Part shown: positions 1 through 8,083 of the stretch, piece by piece | How positions within the stretch are numbered: position 1 is the stretch's first letter | How the letters are laid out: each line of letters starts with the position of its first letter | NCBI GenBank assembly: GCA_036824045.1 | Contig: DAITAZ010000024.1 | Location: forward strand, 1 to 58,009 | Length of the DNA stretch: 58,009 nucleotides | Source of the DNA: DAITAZ01 sp036824045 | GTDB lineage: Bacteria > Pseudomonadota > Gammaproteobacteria > Burkholderiales > Rhodocyclaceae | Reading direction: 5' to 3' | The notes under the pieces: generated by a model | Seen by the model: only the letters and a program-made list of their open reading frames with translations | The model's database searches: none | Told to the model about the DNA's origin: nothing | Translations under genes and position numbers: made by a program

Positions 1-532
1 CCGTGGTCATCAGGCCACGCTTGATCCCCCAGGTGTCGTTCAGCACCTTGGCGACAGGAGCCAGGCAGTTGGTGGTGCACGAGGCGTTGGAGATGATGTC
101 CTGACCGGCGTAGGTGCTGTGGTTCACGCCATAGACGAACATCGGAGTGTCGTCTTTCGACGGGGCCGACATGATCACCTTCTTGGCGCCGGCGGCAATG
201 TGCTTGGCTGCAGTTTCCTTGGTCAGGAACAGGCCGGTGGATTCCACCACGATGTCGGCACCGACTTCGTTCCACTTCAGCTCGGCGGGATCCTTGACAG
301 CGGTCAGACGGATCTTCTTGCCATTGACGACCAGGTTGCTGCCGTCGACGGCGATCTCGCCCTTGAAGCGGCCGTGCACGGAATCGTACTTGAGCATGTA
401 GGCCAGGTAGTCGGGCTCGAGCAGATCGTTGATGCCGACGATCTCGATGTCATCCTGGAAGTCTTTGAACGCAGCGCGGAAAACCATCCGGCCGATGCGG
501 CCAAAACCGTTGATGCCGACTTTGATAGTCAT
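1..532 (-). CDS. gap: Glyceraldehyde-3-phosphate dehydrogenase, C-terminus cut by window edge
   Basis: The reading frame starts at the ATG at 532 behind a GGGGAAAG ribosome binding site and runs off the left edge, leaving about 177 residues. The N-terminus MTIKVGINGFGRIGR is the Rossmann NAD(P)-binding glycine motif of GAPDH, and SNASCTTNCLAPVAK near the edge carries the catalytic cysteine. The enzyme reduces 1,3-bisphosphoglycerate to glyceraldehyde 3-phosphate in the Calvin cycle and runs in reverse in glycolysis. It lies 137 bp behind the transketolase gene on the same strand and is the last visible gene of the cbb operon, so the name cbbG would also fit. A residue in the missing C-terminus is not needed for the family call. 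Cofactor preference (NAD or NADP) cannot be read from what remains. Confidence 0.96.
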   Translation of the reverse strand, partial: MTIKVGINGFGRIGRMVFRAAFKDFQDDIEIVGINDLLEPDYLAYMLKYDSVHGRFKGEIAVDGSNLVVNGKKIRLTAVKDPAELKWNEVGADIVVESTGLFLTKETAAKHIAAGAKKVIMSAPSKDDTPMFVYGVNHSTYAGQDIISNASCTTNCLAPVAKVLNDTWGIKRGLMTT

Positions 533-669
533 GATTCTTTCCCCAAGTTAGCGACCAAACCAAAAAACCAATATTTTGGCCATTTGCCGGCGGGGGATCG
601 TGAGAAATACGCCCGGTAAGTCACTCGATTCCTTGTAAAGCGTGTGCTCCCGGGCCTGCTGCCCGCGCT

Positions 670-2685
670 TCAGAGAAGCGATCGAACCGCCTTCGCCACG
701 TTGTCCGCCGTAATGCCAAAATGCTTGAACAATTCACCTGCGGGGGCGGACTCACCAAAAGTGTCGAGTCCAACCACCACCCCTTCGAGCCCCACGTACT
801 TGCGCCAGCCGTCGGTGACACCGGCTTCGACCGCAACGCGGGGCACCCCGACCGGCAGGACGGATTTGCGGTAGTCCGCATCCTGCCGATCAAAGACATT
901 AGTGCTGGGCATGGAAACCACACGCACCCCTACGCCTTCGGCGGTGAGCGCTGCGTAAGCCTTGAGTGCGAGGTCCACTTCCGATCCGGTGGCGATGATC
1001 ACCGCCTTGAGCCCGCCCTCCGCTTCCCGCAACACGTAACCGCCGCGTTTGACATTTGCGAGGGCTGCTTCCTCACGCGGAACGAAGGGCAAATTTTGGC
1101 GCGAGAGGGCAAGACTGCTCGGGCCATCCTTTCTCTCGACGGCGCTGATCCATGCCGCCAGCGTTTCCACCGTATCACACGGACGCCACACATCCATGCG
1201 CGGGATCAAACGAAGTGTTGCGATTTGCTCCACGGGCTGGTGGGTGGGGCCGTCTTCCCCAAGGCCAATGGAGTCGTGGGTGAGCACATGTATCACCCGC
1301 TGTTTCATCAGCGCGGCCATGCGCAGCGCGTTTCGCGAGTACTCGGAGAACATCAGGAAGGTGCCCCCGAACGGCAGCAAACCACCGTGCAGGGCCAAAC
1401 CATTCATGATGGCGGCCATGCCGAACTCGCGCACGCCGTAGGAGATGTAGTTACCGGTGTTCCCGTTTTCATGCAAGGACTTGCAGCCTGACCAATTGGT
1501 CAGGTTGGAGCCGGTGAGATCCGCCGAGCCACCCAGAAATTCGGGCAGCACGGGCGCCAGCGCGTTGATGGCGATCTGGGAAGCCTTGCGGGTTGCAACG
1601 GTTTCGCCTTTTGCATCGGACTTGGCCAAGGCTTCGGCCGCGAAGCTGGCCCAGTTGGCAGGCAGGTCGCCGGCCATGCGGCGCTTGAACTCGGCGGCCA
1701 GTTCCGGGTGAGCGGCGGTGTAGTGAGCAAACTTCTGTTCCCACTCCCCTTCCCAGACGCTGCCTTTCTTGCGGGCGTCCCAAGCTTCGTATACTTCCTG
1801 GGGAATCTCGAATGGCCCGAATACCCAACCCATGTGGGGGCGGGCCGCTTCGATCTCGGCACTGCCCAACGGGGCGCCGTGCACGTCATGGCCACCGGCC
1901 TTGTTGGGCGCACCCATCCCGATCACGGTTTTGCAGCAGATCAGGGTGGGACGGCTGGTGTCGGACTTGGCGGTCTCGATTGCGGCGTGGATGGCTTCGG
2001 GGTCATGCCCATTTATGCCAGGGATCACCTGCCAGCCATAGGCTTCGAAACGTTTCGGTGTGTCATCGGTGAACCAGCCTTCCACATGGCCATCGATGGA
2101 GATGCCGTTGTCGTCCCAGAAGGCGATCAACTTGCCCAGCTGCCAGGTGCCAGCCAGGGAGCACACTTCGTGGGAAATCCCCTCCATCAGGCAACCATCG
2201 CCTAGAAACGCGTAGGTGTGATGATCCACGATCTCGTGGCCGGGGCGGTTGAATTCGGCTGCAAGGAGTTTTTCGGCAAGCGCCATGCCTACTGCGTTGC
2301 TGATGCCCTGGCCGAGGGGGCCGGTAGTGGTTTCGACGCCGGGTGTGTAGCCATACTCCGGATGCCCGGGCGTCTTGGAGTGCAACTGCCGGAACTGCTT
2401 GATGTCGTCGATGGACACATCGTAGCCGCTCAGATGGAGCAGGGCGTAGATCAGCATGGACCCATGACCGTTTGAAAGCACAAAACGGTCACGGTTGGGC
2501 CACTTGGGGTTGCAGGGGTTATGGCGCAGATGGTGGTTCCATAACACCTCGGCGATTTCGGCCATGCCCATGGGCGCGCCGGGATGACCGGATTTGGCTT
2601 TTTCCACGGCATCCATGGCAAGGGCACGGATGGCGCTGGTGAGTAGATTGAACACAGGGGGATCGAAATCGCGGAATGTGGACAT
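670..2685 (-). CDS. cbbT: Transketolase (Calvin cycle)
   Basis: This 671-residue protein has the normal transketolase length and layout. The thiamine diphosphate motif begins GDGCLMEG at about residues 162-169 and ends at the downstream DDN; the pyrimidine-binding domain and C-terminal domain follow. It transfers two-carbon ketol units between sugar phosphates to regenerate ribulose 5-phosphate. I chose the ATG at 2685 (MSTFRDFDPP) because AGAAAAGG stands just upstream. An in-frame TTG six codons earlier overlaps that ribosome binding site. Its position between cbbP and gap on one strand supports the Calvin-cycle role, although it would also serve the pentose phosphate pathway if it is the only copy in the genome. 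Confidence 0.96.
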   Translation of the reverse strand: MSTFRDFDPPVFNLLTSAIRALAMDAVEKAKSGHPGAPMGMAEIAEVLWNHHLRHNPCNPKWPNRDRFVLSNGHGSMLIYALLHLSGYDVSIDDIKQFRQLHSKTPGHPEYGYTPGVETTTGPLGQGISNAVGMALAEKLLAAEFNRPGHEIVDHHTYAFLGDGCLMEGISHEVCSLAGTWQLGKLIAFWDDNGISIDGHVEGWFTDDTPKRFEAYGWQVIPGINGHDPEAIHAAIETAKSDTSRPTLICCKTVIGMGAPNKAGGHDVHGAPLGSAEIEAARPHMGWVFGPFEIPQEVYEAWDARKKGSVWEGEWEQKFAHYTAAHPELAAEFKRRMAGDLPANWASFAAEALAKSDAKGETVATRKASQIAINALAPVLPEFLGGSADLTGSNLTNWSGCKSLHENGNTGNYISYGVREFGMAAIMNGLALHGGLLPFGGTFLMFSEYSRNALRMAALMKQRVIHVLTHDSIGLGEDGPTHQPVEQIATLRLIPRMDVWRPCDTVETLAAWISAVERKDGPSSLALSRQNLPFVPREEAALANVKRGGYVLREAEGGLKAVIIATGSEVDLALKAYAALTAEGVGVRVVSMPSTNVFDRQDADYRKSVLPVGVPRVAVEAGVTDGWRKYVGLEGVVVGLDTFGESAPAGELFKHFGITADNVAKAVRSLL

Positions 2686-2822
2686 CGGGTTGCCTTTTCT
2701 CAAGTAGGCCCGGTGGAAAACCTTGAATTATCGTTCATTGCCGGGCGTTTGACCAGAATGCGCAAGCGCCGGCCCCACAAGGGGACGGCGGATCGCGGGA
2801 GGGGGAGAGCTCGCAAAGGCTT

Positions 2823-2855
2823 TGGGTCCTCCCTTCATCCGGAAGGGAGGACCCA
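2823..2855 (-). terminator. Strong hairpin between cbbP and cbbT
   Basis: A perfect 14-bp inverted repeat (TGGGTCCTCCCTTC at 2823-2836 and its complement at 2842-2855, 5-nt loop) begins 8 bp after the cbbP stop. No T-run follows it on the minus strand, so it is not a textbook intrinsic terminator. It could lower transcription into cbbT or protect the upstream cbbP message from 3' exonucleases. Confidence 0.6.
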
Positions 2856-2863
2856 TTGCGGTG

Positions 2864-3745
2864 CTAGCTGGCGCGAGCTTTGCGGCCGTTTTCGGCCAAG
2901 CGCAGGATCATGGGAGTGAAGATGAGCTGCATGGCAATGTCCATCTTCCCGCCCGGAACGACGATTGTGTTCGCGCGGGACATGAAGGCGCCGTGGATCA
3001 TCGACAGCAGGTAAGGAAAGTCGATGCCCCGTGGATTGTTGAAGCGGATGACCACCATGGATTCATCGGCAGTGGGAATGGTGCGCGCGATGAATGGGTT
3101 GGAGGTGTCAACCATCGGCACGCGCTGGAAGTTGATGTGGGTGCTCTGGAACTGGGAACAGATGTAATTCACGTAGTCCGGCATGCGGCGCAGGATGGTG
3201 TCCGTGACCGCGTCGGTGGTATAGCCCCGGTGGGTGCGGTCCCGATGCAGTTTCTGGATCCACTCCAGATTGATGATGGGCACCACTCCGATCCGCAGGT
3301 CCACGTGGCGGGCCACGTCAATTCGGTCTGTTTTCACCGCACCGTGCAGTCCTTCGTAGAACAGCAGATCGGTACCGGGGGGGATGTCCTCCCAAGGCGT
3401 GAATGTTCCAGGCTCTTGGTTGTAAGGAGCGGCCTCGCGCTCGTCGTGCAGATACTTGCGGACTTGCCCGGCGCCTTCTTCGCCGTAGCGGTGGAACAGC
3501 GCTTCGAGTTCTTCGAACAGATTGGATTCCGGACCAAAGTGGCTGAAATGCTTGTTGCCGGCTTTCTCGGCTTCGGCCATTGCGAGCTTCATGCTCTTGC
3601 GGTCGTAGCGATGGAAGGAGTCCCCTTCAACGATCGCCGCGTTGATGCCCTCCCGACGAAAGATCTGCTCGAACGTCTTGGTGACGGTGCTGGTCCCCGC
3701 GCCGGACGAGCCAGTAATGGCGATAACGGGATGCCTGACGGACAT
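2864..3745 (-). CDS. cbbP: Phosphoribulokinase
   Basis: This 293-residue protein matches the length of bacterial class I phosphoribulokinases. The P-loop GSSGAGTST lies near residue 11 after MSVRHPVIAI, and the downstream segment around EGDSFHRYDR matches the family's substrate-binding region. It phosphorylates ribulose 5-phosphate with ATP to give ribulose 1,5-bisphosphate, the RuBisCO substrate, and is diagnostic for the Calvin cycle. The ATG at 3745 follows AGGGGGAAGAAGAAC. A longer in-frame extension to 3820 lacks such a site and reaches into cbbF. It lies 81 bp downstream of cbbF and ahead of cbbT, so it is probably co-transcribed from the cbbL promoter. Confidence 0.97.
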   Translation of the reverse strand: MSVRHPVIAITGSSGAGTSTVTKTFEQIFRREGINAAIVEGDSFHRYDRKSMKLAMAEAEKAGNKHFSHFGPESNLFEELEALFHRYGEEGAGQVRKYLHDEREAAPYNQEPGTFTPWEDIPPGTDLLFYEGLHGAVKTDRIDVARHVDLRIGVVPIINLEWIQKLHRDRTHRGYTTDAVTDTILRRMPDYVNYICSQFQSTHINFQRVPMVDTSNPFIARTIPTADESMVVIRFNNPRGIDFPYLLSMIHGAFMSRANTIVVPGGKMDIAMQLIFTPMILRLAENGRKARAS

Positions 3746-3826
3746 GTTCTTCTTCCCCCTTGTTTCCAAGTACCGAAAATCGAAAGCGTGTTTTGGTGAG
3801 TTCTGTGTTGACGAGCCCAAGCGGCG

Positions 3827-4978
3827 TTACGTGTCCGAAAACAATCCGCGTGCCCGGAACAATGGGGAACTGAATTCCCGGTCCAGCCCCTGTTCGTTTT
3901 CGCGATGGTAGCGTGTGATGCGTTGCACCTCGTGATCTGAGCCAAAGATCAGCGGGGCGCGCTGGTGCAGGCTGGTGGGCGCCACGTCCATGACCCGTTC
4001 TCGCCCGGTGGTTGCTTGGCCTCCGGCCTGCTCGACGATGAATGCGACCGGGTTTGCCTCGTACAGCAGGCGCAATCTGCCCGGCTGACGACTGTCCCTG
4101 GTGTCCCTGGGGTACATGAAGACCCCCCCGCGCTGGAGAATGCGGTAGGTTTCAGCCACCAGGGAAGCAATCCAGCGCATGTTGAAATCCTGCTCCCGAG
4201 GCCCCGTCCGACCCTGGAGGCACTCATCCACATAGCGCTTGATGGGGGCTTCCCAGAAGCGGGAGTTGGATGCGTTGATCGCGAATTCCCGGGTGTTCTG
4301 CGGAATGCTCATCTGCGGATGGGTGAGCATGAAGGCGCCAATGTCCCGATCCAGGGTGAAGCCATCGACACCATGCCCGGTCGTGAGAACGAGCATGGTC
4401 GACGGACCGTAGAGCGCGAAACCGGCGCATACCTGCTCCGAGCCCGGCTGCAGGAAATCTTCCAGCTTCGGATTGGCGCCTGGATTGGGGGCCCGGAGCA
4501 CAGAAAAGATGGTCCCCACCGAGATGTTCACGTCGATGTTGGAAGATCCGTCCAGCGGATCGAAGATGAGCAGATACTTGCCACGCTTGTAGCAGTCGGG
4601 AACGGAGATGAAGCTCTCCATTTCCTCCGAGGCCAGGCCAGCCAGGTGGCCAGCCCACTCGGTTTCGCGTATCAACACATCATTGGCAATCACGTCCAGT
4701 TTTTTCTGCACTTCACCCTGGACGTTCACCGCCCCCGCGCCCCCGTCGTGATTGCCTAACAGGCCAATCAGCGCGCCCCGGTTGACTTGGTTGGCGATGA
4801 CTTTCATGGCCGTGGTGATGGCGTTGAGCAAACCGTTCAGATCCCCTGTGGAGTGCTGCCCGTGCGCCTGGCGGGTTTCGATGAGATAGCGGGTAAGCGT
4901 CTTCAGATGCTGTGTCATTGCTGGATGCCTCGGGTGCCTCGCGGGGTGGCTGAACGTACCGTTGCCGTTCTCTTGCAT
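3827..4978 (-). CDS. cbbF: Fructose-1,6-bisphosphatase, class I
   Basis: This enzyme removes the 1-phosphate of fructose 1,6-bisphosphate (probably also of sedoheptulose 1,7-bisphosphate) during Calvin-cycle regeneration and gluconeogenesis. The class I signature appears as the metal-binding stretch FDPLDGSSNIDVN, with GDNDGGAGAV-like and MYPRDTRD segments on either side. With the ATG at 4978 the product has 383 residues. That start has a strong GGAGGAAGGGAAC site but adds a polar 20-residue N-terminus. The ATG at 4918 (MTQHLKTLTRY) gives the more usual family N-terminus, 363 residues, but has only a weak site. It lies between cbbS and cbbP, and a terminator-like hairpin precedes it. Confidence 0.95.
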   Translation of the reverse strand: MQENGNGTFSHPARHPRHPAMTQHLKTLTRYLIETRQAHGQHSTGDLNGLLNAITTAMKVIANQVNRGALIGLLGNHDGGAGAVNVQGEVQKKLDVIANDVLIRETEWAGHLAGLASEEMESFISVPDCYKRGKYLLIFDPLDGSSNIDVNISVGTIFSVLRAPNPGANPKLEDFLQPGSEQVCAGFALYGPSTMLVLTTGHGVDGFTLDRDIGAFMLTHPQMSIPQNTREFAINASNSRFWEAPIKRYVDECLQGRTGPREQDFNMRWIASLVAETYRILQRGGVFMYPRDTRDSRQPGRLRLLYEANPVAFIVEQAGGQATTGRERVMDVAPTSLHQRAPLIFGSDHEVQRITRYHRENEQGLDREFSSPLFRARGLFSDT

Positions 4979-5009
4979 GTTCCCTTCCTCCACATCACGG
5001 GTGGGGGAG

Positions 5010-5042
5010 AAAATCCCCACCCCGAATACGCCGGGGTGGGGC
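5010..5042 (-). terminator. Terminator-like hairpin between cbbS and cbbF
   Basis: CCCCACCCCG (5016-5025) and its complement (5033-5042) form a perfect 10-bp GC stem with a 7-nt loop. On the minus strand it is followed by ATTTTCT. It starts 56 bp after the cbbS stop. A leaky intrinsic terminator or an mRNA-stabilising 3' end here would give much more cbbLS message than message for the downstream genes. Confidence 0.7.
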
Positions 5043-5098
5043 AATTTCTGGCTGGGAAGCCAGAGGGAGTGGATCGTCGGTCAGGCGCCGGAGCGTCC

Positions 5099-5455
5099 TC
5101 AGAGGATGCGGCTACGGTAGATCACCATGGCCGCGCCTTGTGACTGCTTGCGGTTGTCGTAGCCCAGCAGCCGTACATGGTGATCCGGGTGGGCGGCGTG
5201 GCAGGCGGCAGCTTCGGCCAGAATCCGGTCCACATCGGTCTCGCCAAACATGGGCAATTTCCACATGTACCAGTAGTCGAGGCCGGCGTGGGCGGGCTCA
5301 GTGTGTTCCAGGGCAGGGTTCCAGCCATGACCTGCAATCCACGCCACCTGGGCGCGGATTTGGTCTGCATCCATCGCCGGGAGGTAGGAGAAGGTTTCGA
5401 ACTTGCGGCTGGCAGTGTCGGATAGGCGGGACGCGTAATCCTGAACTTCGCTCAT
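5099..5455 (-). CDS. cbbS: RuBisCO small subunit, form IA
   Basis: This 118-residue protein is the small subunit of the L8S8 RuBisCO. The N-terminal stretch beginning MSEVQDYASRLSD precedes the usual FETFSYLPAM, a longer N-terminus that is typical of the non-carboxysomal branch of form IA. The conserved core WYMWKLPMFG and the C-terminal LLGYDN, QSQGAAMVIYR are present. The ATG at 5455 follows AGGAGCCGCATC. It lies 27 bp downstream of cbbL. No carboxysome shell gene and no cbbQ or cbbO follows; fructose bisphosphatase comes next after a hairpin. Confidence 0.97.
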   Translation of the reverse strand: MSEVQDYASRLSDTASRKFETFSYLPAMDADQIRAQVAWIAGHGWNPALEHTEPAHAGLDYWYMWKLPMFGETDVDRILAEAAACHAAHPDHHVRLLGYDNRKQSQGAAMVIYRSRIL

Positions 5456-5482
5456 GATGCGGCTCCTGATGGGTTGGATGGA

Positions 5483-6898
5483 TCAGCGCTGGTCAAGCTT
5501 GTCCACCGTGTCAAACTCGAACTTGATCTCTTTCCAGGTTTCCATGGCTGCGCGCAGCTCGGGGCTGTGGCGGGCGGCGGCGGTGAGGATATCCTTGCCT
5601 TCCCGCTCCACGTCTCGGCCTTCATTACGCGCCTGCACGCAGGCTTCCAGGGCAACCCGGTTGGCGCAGGCACCTGCGGCATTGCCCCAGGGGTGGCCCA
5701 GGGTGCCCCCCCCGAACTGGAACACGGCGTCGTCGCCGAAGATGGCTAGTAGGGACGGCATGTGCCAGACGTGGATGCCACCCGAAGCCACGGCGAACAC
5801 TCCGGGCATGAAGCCCCAGTCCTGGTCGAAGAATATGCCGCGGGAGCGGTCCTCCTTCACGCTGCGTTCCCGCAGCAGGTCCACCAGGCCCAGCGTGCTT
5901 TGGCGGTCCCCTTCCAGTTTTCCGACCACGGTTCCGGTGTGGAGGTGGTCTCCACCCGACAGGCGAAGCGCTTTGGCCAACACCCGGAAGTGGATGCCAT
6001 GGTTGGGGTTGCGGTCGATGACCGCGTGCATCGCACGGTGGATGTGCAGGAGCATGCGGTTTTCCCGGCACCAGTTGGCGAGACCAGTGTTGGCGCAAAA
6101 ACCTCCGGTCAGGTAGTCGTGCATGATGATGGGCATGTCCAGGCTCTTGGCGTATTCCGCTCGGCGATACATTTCTTCCGGGGTGGGCGCCGTCACATTC
6201 AAGTAATGCCCCTTGCGCTCCCCGGTTTCAGCTTTGGCCTTGTGAACCGCCTCGGCGACAAAGGCAAACCGGTCGCGCCAGCGCATGAAAGGCTGTGAGT
6301 TGACGTTCTCATCGTCCTTGGTGAAATCCAGACCGCCTCGCAGGCATTCATAGACGGCCCGGCCGTAGTTTTTCGCCGAGAGGCCAAGTTTGGGCTTGAT
6401 CGTGCAGCCAAGCATGGGGCGCCCGTACTTGTTCATGATGTCCCGCTCCACCTGGATGCCATGGGGCGGGCCTCCACAGGTCATCACGTAGGCGAGCGGG
6501 AAGCGCACATCCTCCAGGCGCAGGCCGCGGACGGCCTTGAAGCCGAAAACGTTGCCCACGAGCGAGGTGAACACGTTCACCACTGAACCCTCCTCGAACA
6601 AATCGATGGGGTAGGCGATGAAGGCGTAGAAGGCGTTGTCGTCACCCGGGACGTCTTCGATGCGGTAGGCACGCCCCTTGTAGTAGTCCAGATCGGTAAG
6701 CAGATCGGTCCACACCGTGGTCCACGTTCCGGTGGACGATTCCGCTGCCACCGCCGCTGCCGCTTCTTCCGGGGAAACTCCCGGCTGTGGGGTGATCTTG
6801 AAACAGGCCAACAGGTCGGTTTCCTTGACCTGATAGGCCGGTTCCCAGTACGTGCTCCGGTATTCCTTCACCCCGGCGCTATACGTCTTGACTGCCAT
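5483..6898 (-). CDS. cbbL: RuBisCO large subunit, form IA
   Basis: This 471-residue protein carboxylates ribulose 1,5-bisphosphate. It follows the green form IA pattern (MAVKTYSAGVKEY start, DKLDQR end), not the red IC pattern. Active-site residues are intact: K168 in TIKPKLGLS (spinach K175), the carbamylated lysine K194 in FTKDDEN (spinach K201), H287 and R288 in HIHRAM, H320, and loop-6 K327 in VVGKLEGD (spinach K334). The ATG at 6898 has AAGGAG upstream. It is the first gene of the operon and faces cbbR across a control region, so CbbR activation in response to autotrophic metabolites is expected. A methionine replaces the common lysine in YVKTC; it is not catalytic. Confidence 0.98.
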   Translation of the reverse strand: MAVKTYSAGVKEYRSTYWEPAYQVKETDLLACFKITPQPGVSPEEAAAAVAAESSTGTWTTVWTDLLTDLDYYKGRAYRIEDVPGDDNAFYAFIAYPIDLFEEGSVVNVFTSLVGNVFGFKAVRGLRLEDVRFPLAYVMTCGGPPHGIQVERDIMNKYGRPMLGCTIKPKLGLSAKNYGRAVYECLRGGLDFTKDDENVNSQPFMRWRDRFAFVAEAVHKAKAETGERKGHYLNVTAPTPEEMYRRAEYAKSLDMPIIMHDYLTGGFCANTGLANWCRENRMLLHIHRAMHAVIDRNPNHGIHFRVLAKALRLSGGDHLHTGTVVGKLEGDRQSTLGLVDLLRERSVKEDRSRGIFFDQDWGFMPGVFAVASGGIHVWHMPSLLAIFGDDAVFQFGGGTLGHPWGNAAGACANRVALEACVQARNEGRDVEREGKDILTAAARHSPELRAAMETWKEIKFEFDTVDKLDQR

Positions 6899-6931
6899 GT
6901 TGTGTTCTCCTTCGGTGCGGGTGATGGCTGC

Positions 6932-6990
6932 ACTATAGGAGTGCGAATGTATAAGTAACAGTCAGTAGTATTGATTGTTTATATAAGTAA
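6932..6990 (-). promoter_or_regulatory. cbbL promoter and probable CbbR sites
   Basis: On the minus strand, TATAGT (6937-6932) is a good -10 and TGTTAC (6960-6955) a poor -35, spaced by 17 bp, as expected for an activator-dependent promoter. The 9-mer TATAAGTAA occurs twice in direct orientation, at 6950-6958 and 6982-6990, exactly 32 bp apart (three helical turns). One copy overlaps the -35 and the other sits near -60, which are the usual activation and recognition positions for a LysR-type regulator. The CbbR assignment is inference from context. The region up to the cbbR start (7119) shows no other clear signal. Confidence 0.6.
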
Positions 6991-7119
6991 ACGTCGGCGA
7001 CTGTGCGAGAATGCGCCAGGAATGTTGTGCCTAATTCCTGCTGCGCTGCAGACGCGCGCGGGCTGATCGTGACTTCCGGATTGGCCACCCGTTTACTGGA
7101 TACGCTGAAAGGACAACCC

Positions 7120-8070
7120 TTGCGGAATGTGACGCTGCGCCAGCTCAAGATCTTCGAGACCGTGGCGCGACTACTGAGTTATTCCCGTGCGGCAGAGGAA
7201 CTGCATCTGACCCAGCCGGCGGTGTCCATGCAGGTTCGCAGCCTTGAAGAGTCCGTCGGGTTACCCCTTTTCGAGCAGATGGGAAAGAAGGTGTTTCTCA
7301 CCCCTGCGGGGAGCGAGTTGGCTCGCCATGCCCGTGCGATCGGGCAACAGCTTCGGACCGCCGAGGAGGCCATCGCAAGCCTGAAGGGCGCGCAGGGGGG
7401 GCGTCTGGTGATCGGGGTGGTCAGCACGGCGAAGTATTTTGCGCCCAGGCTACTGGCGGTGTTCCGGGCCTGCCATGGGCCGGTGGAACTGAGGCTGGAG
7501 GTGCACAACCGGGAAAGGATTGTGCAAATGCTGGAAGACAATCAGATCGACCTGGCCATCATGGGGGCGCCGCCGGGTGAGTTTCCTACCATTGCCGGGT
7601 CGTTCGCCGAGCACCCGCTGGGCGTGATCGCGGACCCCACGCATCCGCTGGCATCCGCTGAAACGGTGCGCTCCGTCTCTCTTGCGGCGGAACCCTGGTT
7701 GGTGAGAGAGCCAGGCTCGGGAACCCGCAGCGCGTTTGAGCGTTTCCTTGCCAATACCGGTCTCAAGCCTGCGAGCCTATTTGAGATGAGCAGCAACGAG
7801 ACGATCAAGCAGGCGGTGATGGCGGGGATGGGGATCGCCTTTATTTCTGCTCACGCGATCAAGCTCGAGCTTGAGGCGGGGCGGCTGATTCTGCTGGAGG
7901 TTCCCGGGACGCCAGTGCTACGGCGTTGGTACGTGGTCCGACGCGCGGAGAAGCAACTCATGCCGGTCGGCGAACGTTTTGTGGACTTCTTGATGTCCGA
8001 GGCGGCAGGATTGATCGAGGGGAGTCAGGGGAAAGGCTCGACGCTTTCTTCGGGCCTTTCCGCGCATTGA
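7120..8070 (+). CDS. cbbR: LysR-type regulator CbbR
   Basis: This is the LysR-family regulator divergent from cbbL, expected to activate the cbb operon. The N-terminal winged helix-turn-helix reads VTLRQLKIFETVARLLSY, then SRAAEELHLTQPAVSMQ, a close match to CbbR proteins. The substrate-binding domain fills the rest. I chose the TTG at 7120, giving 316 residues, the usual CbbR length, because GAAAGGACAACCC stands directly upstream. A longer in-frame reading from the GTG at 7003 adds 39 residues that match nothing in the family. The leader back to cbbL is about 220 bp. The gene converges with the next one, with only 13 bp between stops. Confidence 0.93.
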   Translation: MRNVTLRQLKIFETVARLLSYSRAAEELHLTQPAVSMQVRSLEESVGLPLFEQMGKKVFLTPAGSELARHARAIGQQLRTAEEAIASLKGAQGGRLVIGVVSTAKYFAPRLLAVFRACHGPVELRLEVHNRERIVQMLEDNQIDLAIMGAPPGEFPTIAGSFAEHPLGVIADPTHPLASAETVRSVSLAAEPWLVREPGSGTRSAFERFLANTGLKPASLFEMSSNETIKQAVMAGMGIAFISAHAIKLELEAGRLILLEVPGTPVLRRWYVVRRAEKQLMPVGERFVDFLMSEAAGLIEGSQGKGSTLSSGLSAH

Positions 8071-8083
8071 CTGGAGCGGGTGC

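Noticed and set aside
2822..3799. 325-codon plus-strand frame opposite cbbP
   Set aside because: It mirrors the codons of phosphoribulokinase and matches no family; cbbP on the minus strand is unambiguous.
6478..6486. Methionine in YVMTC of CbbL, where lysine is common
   Set aside because: The position is outside the active site; all catalytic residues are present, so no functional claim is made.
8030..8061. Inverted repeat GGAAAGGC / GCCTTTCC at the end of cbbR
   Set aside because: It lies inside coding sequence, has a 16-nt loop and no T-run; termination is doubtful.
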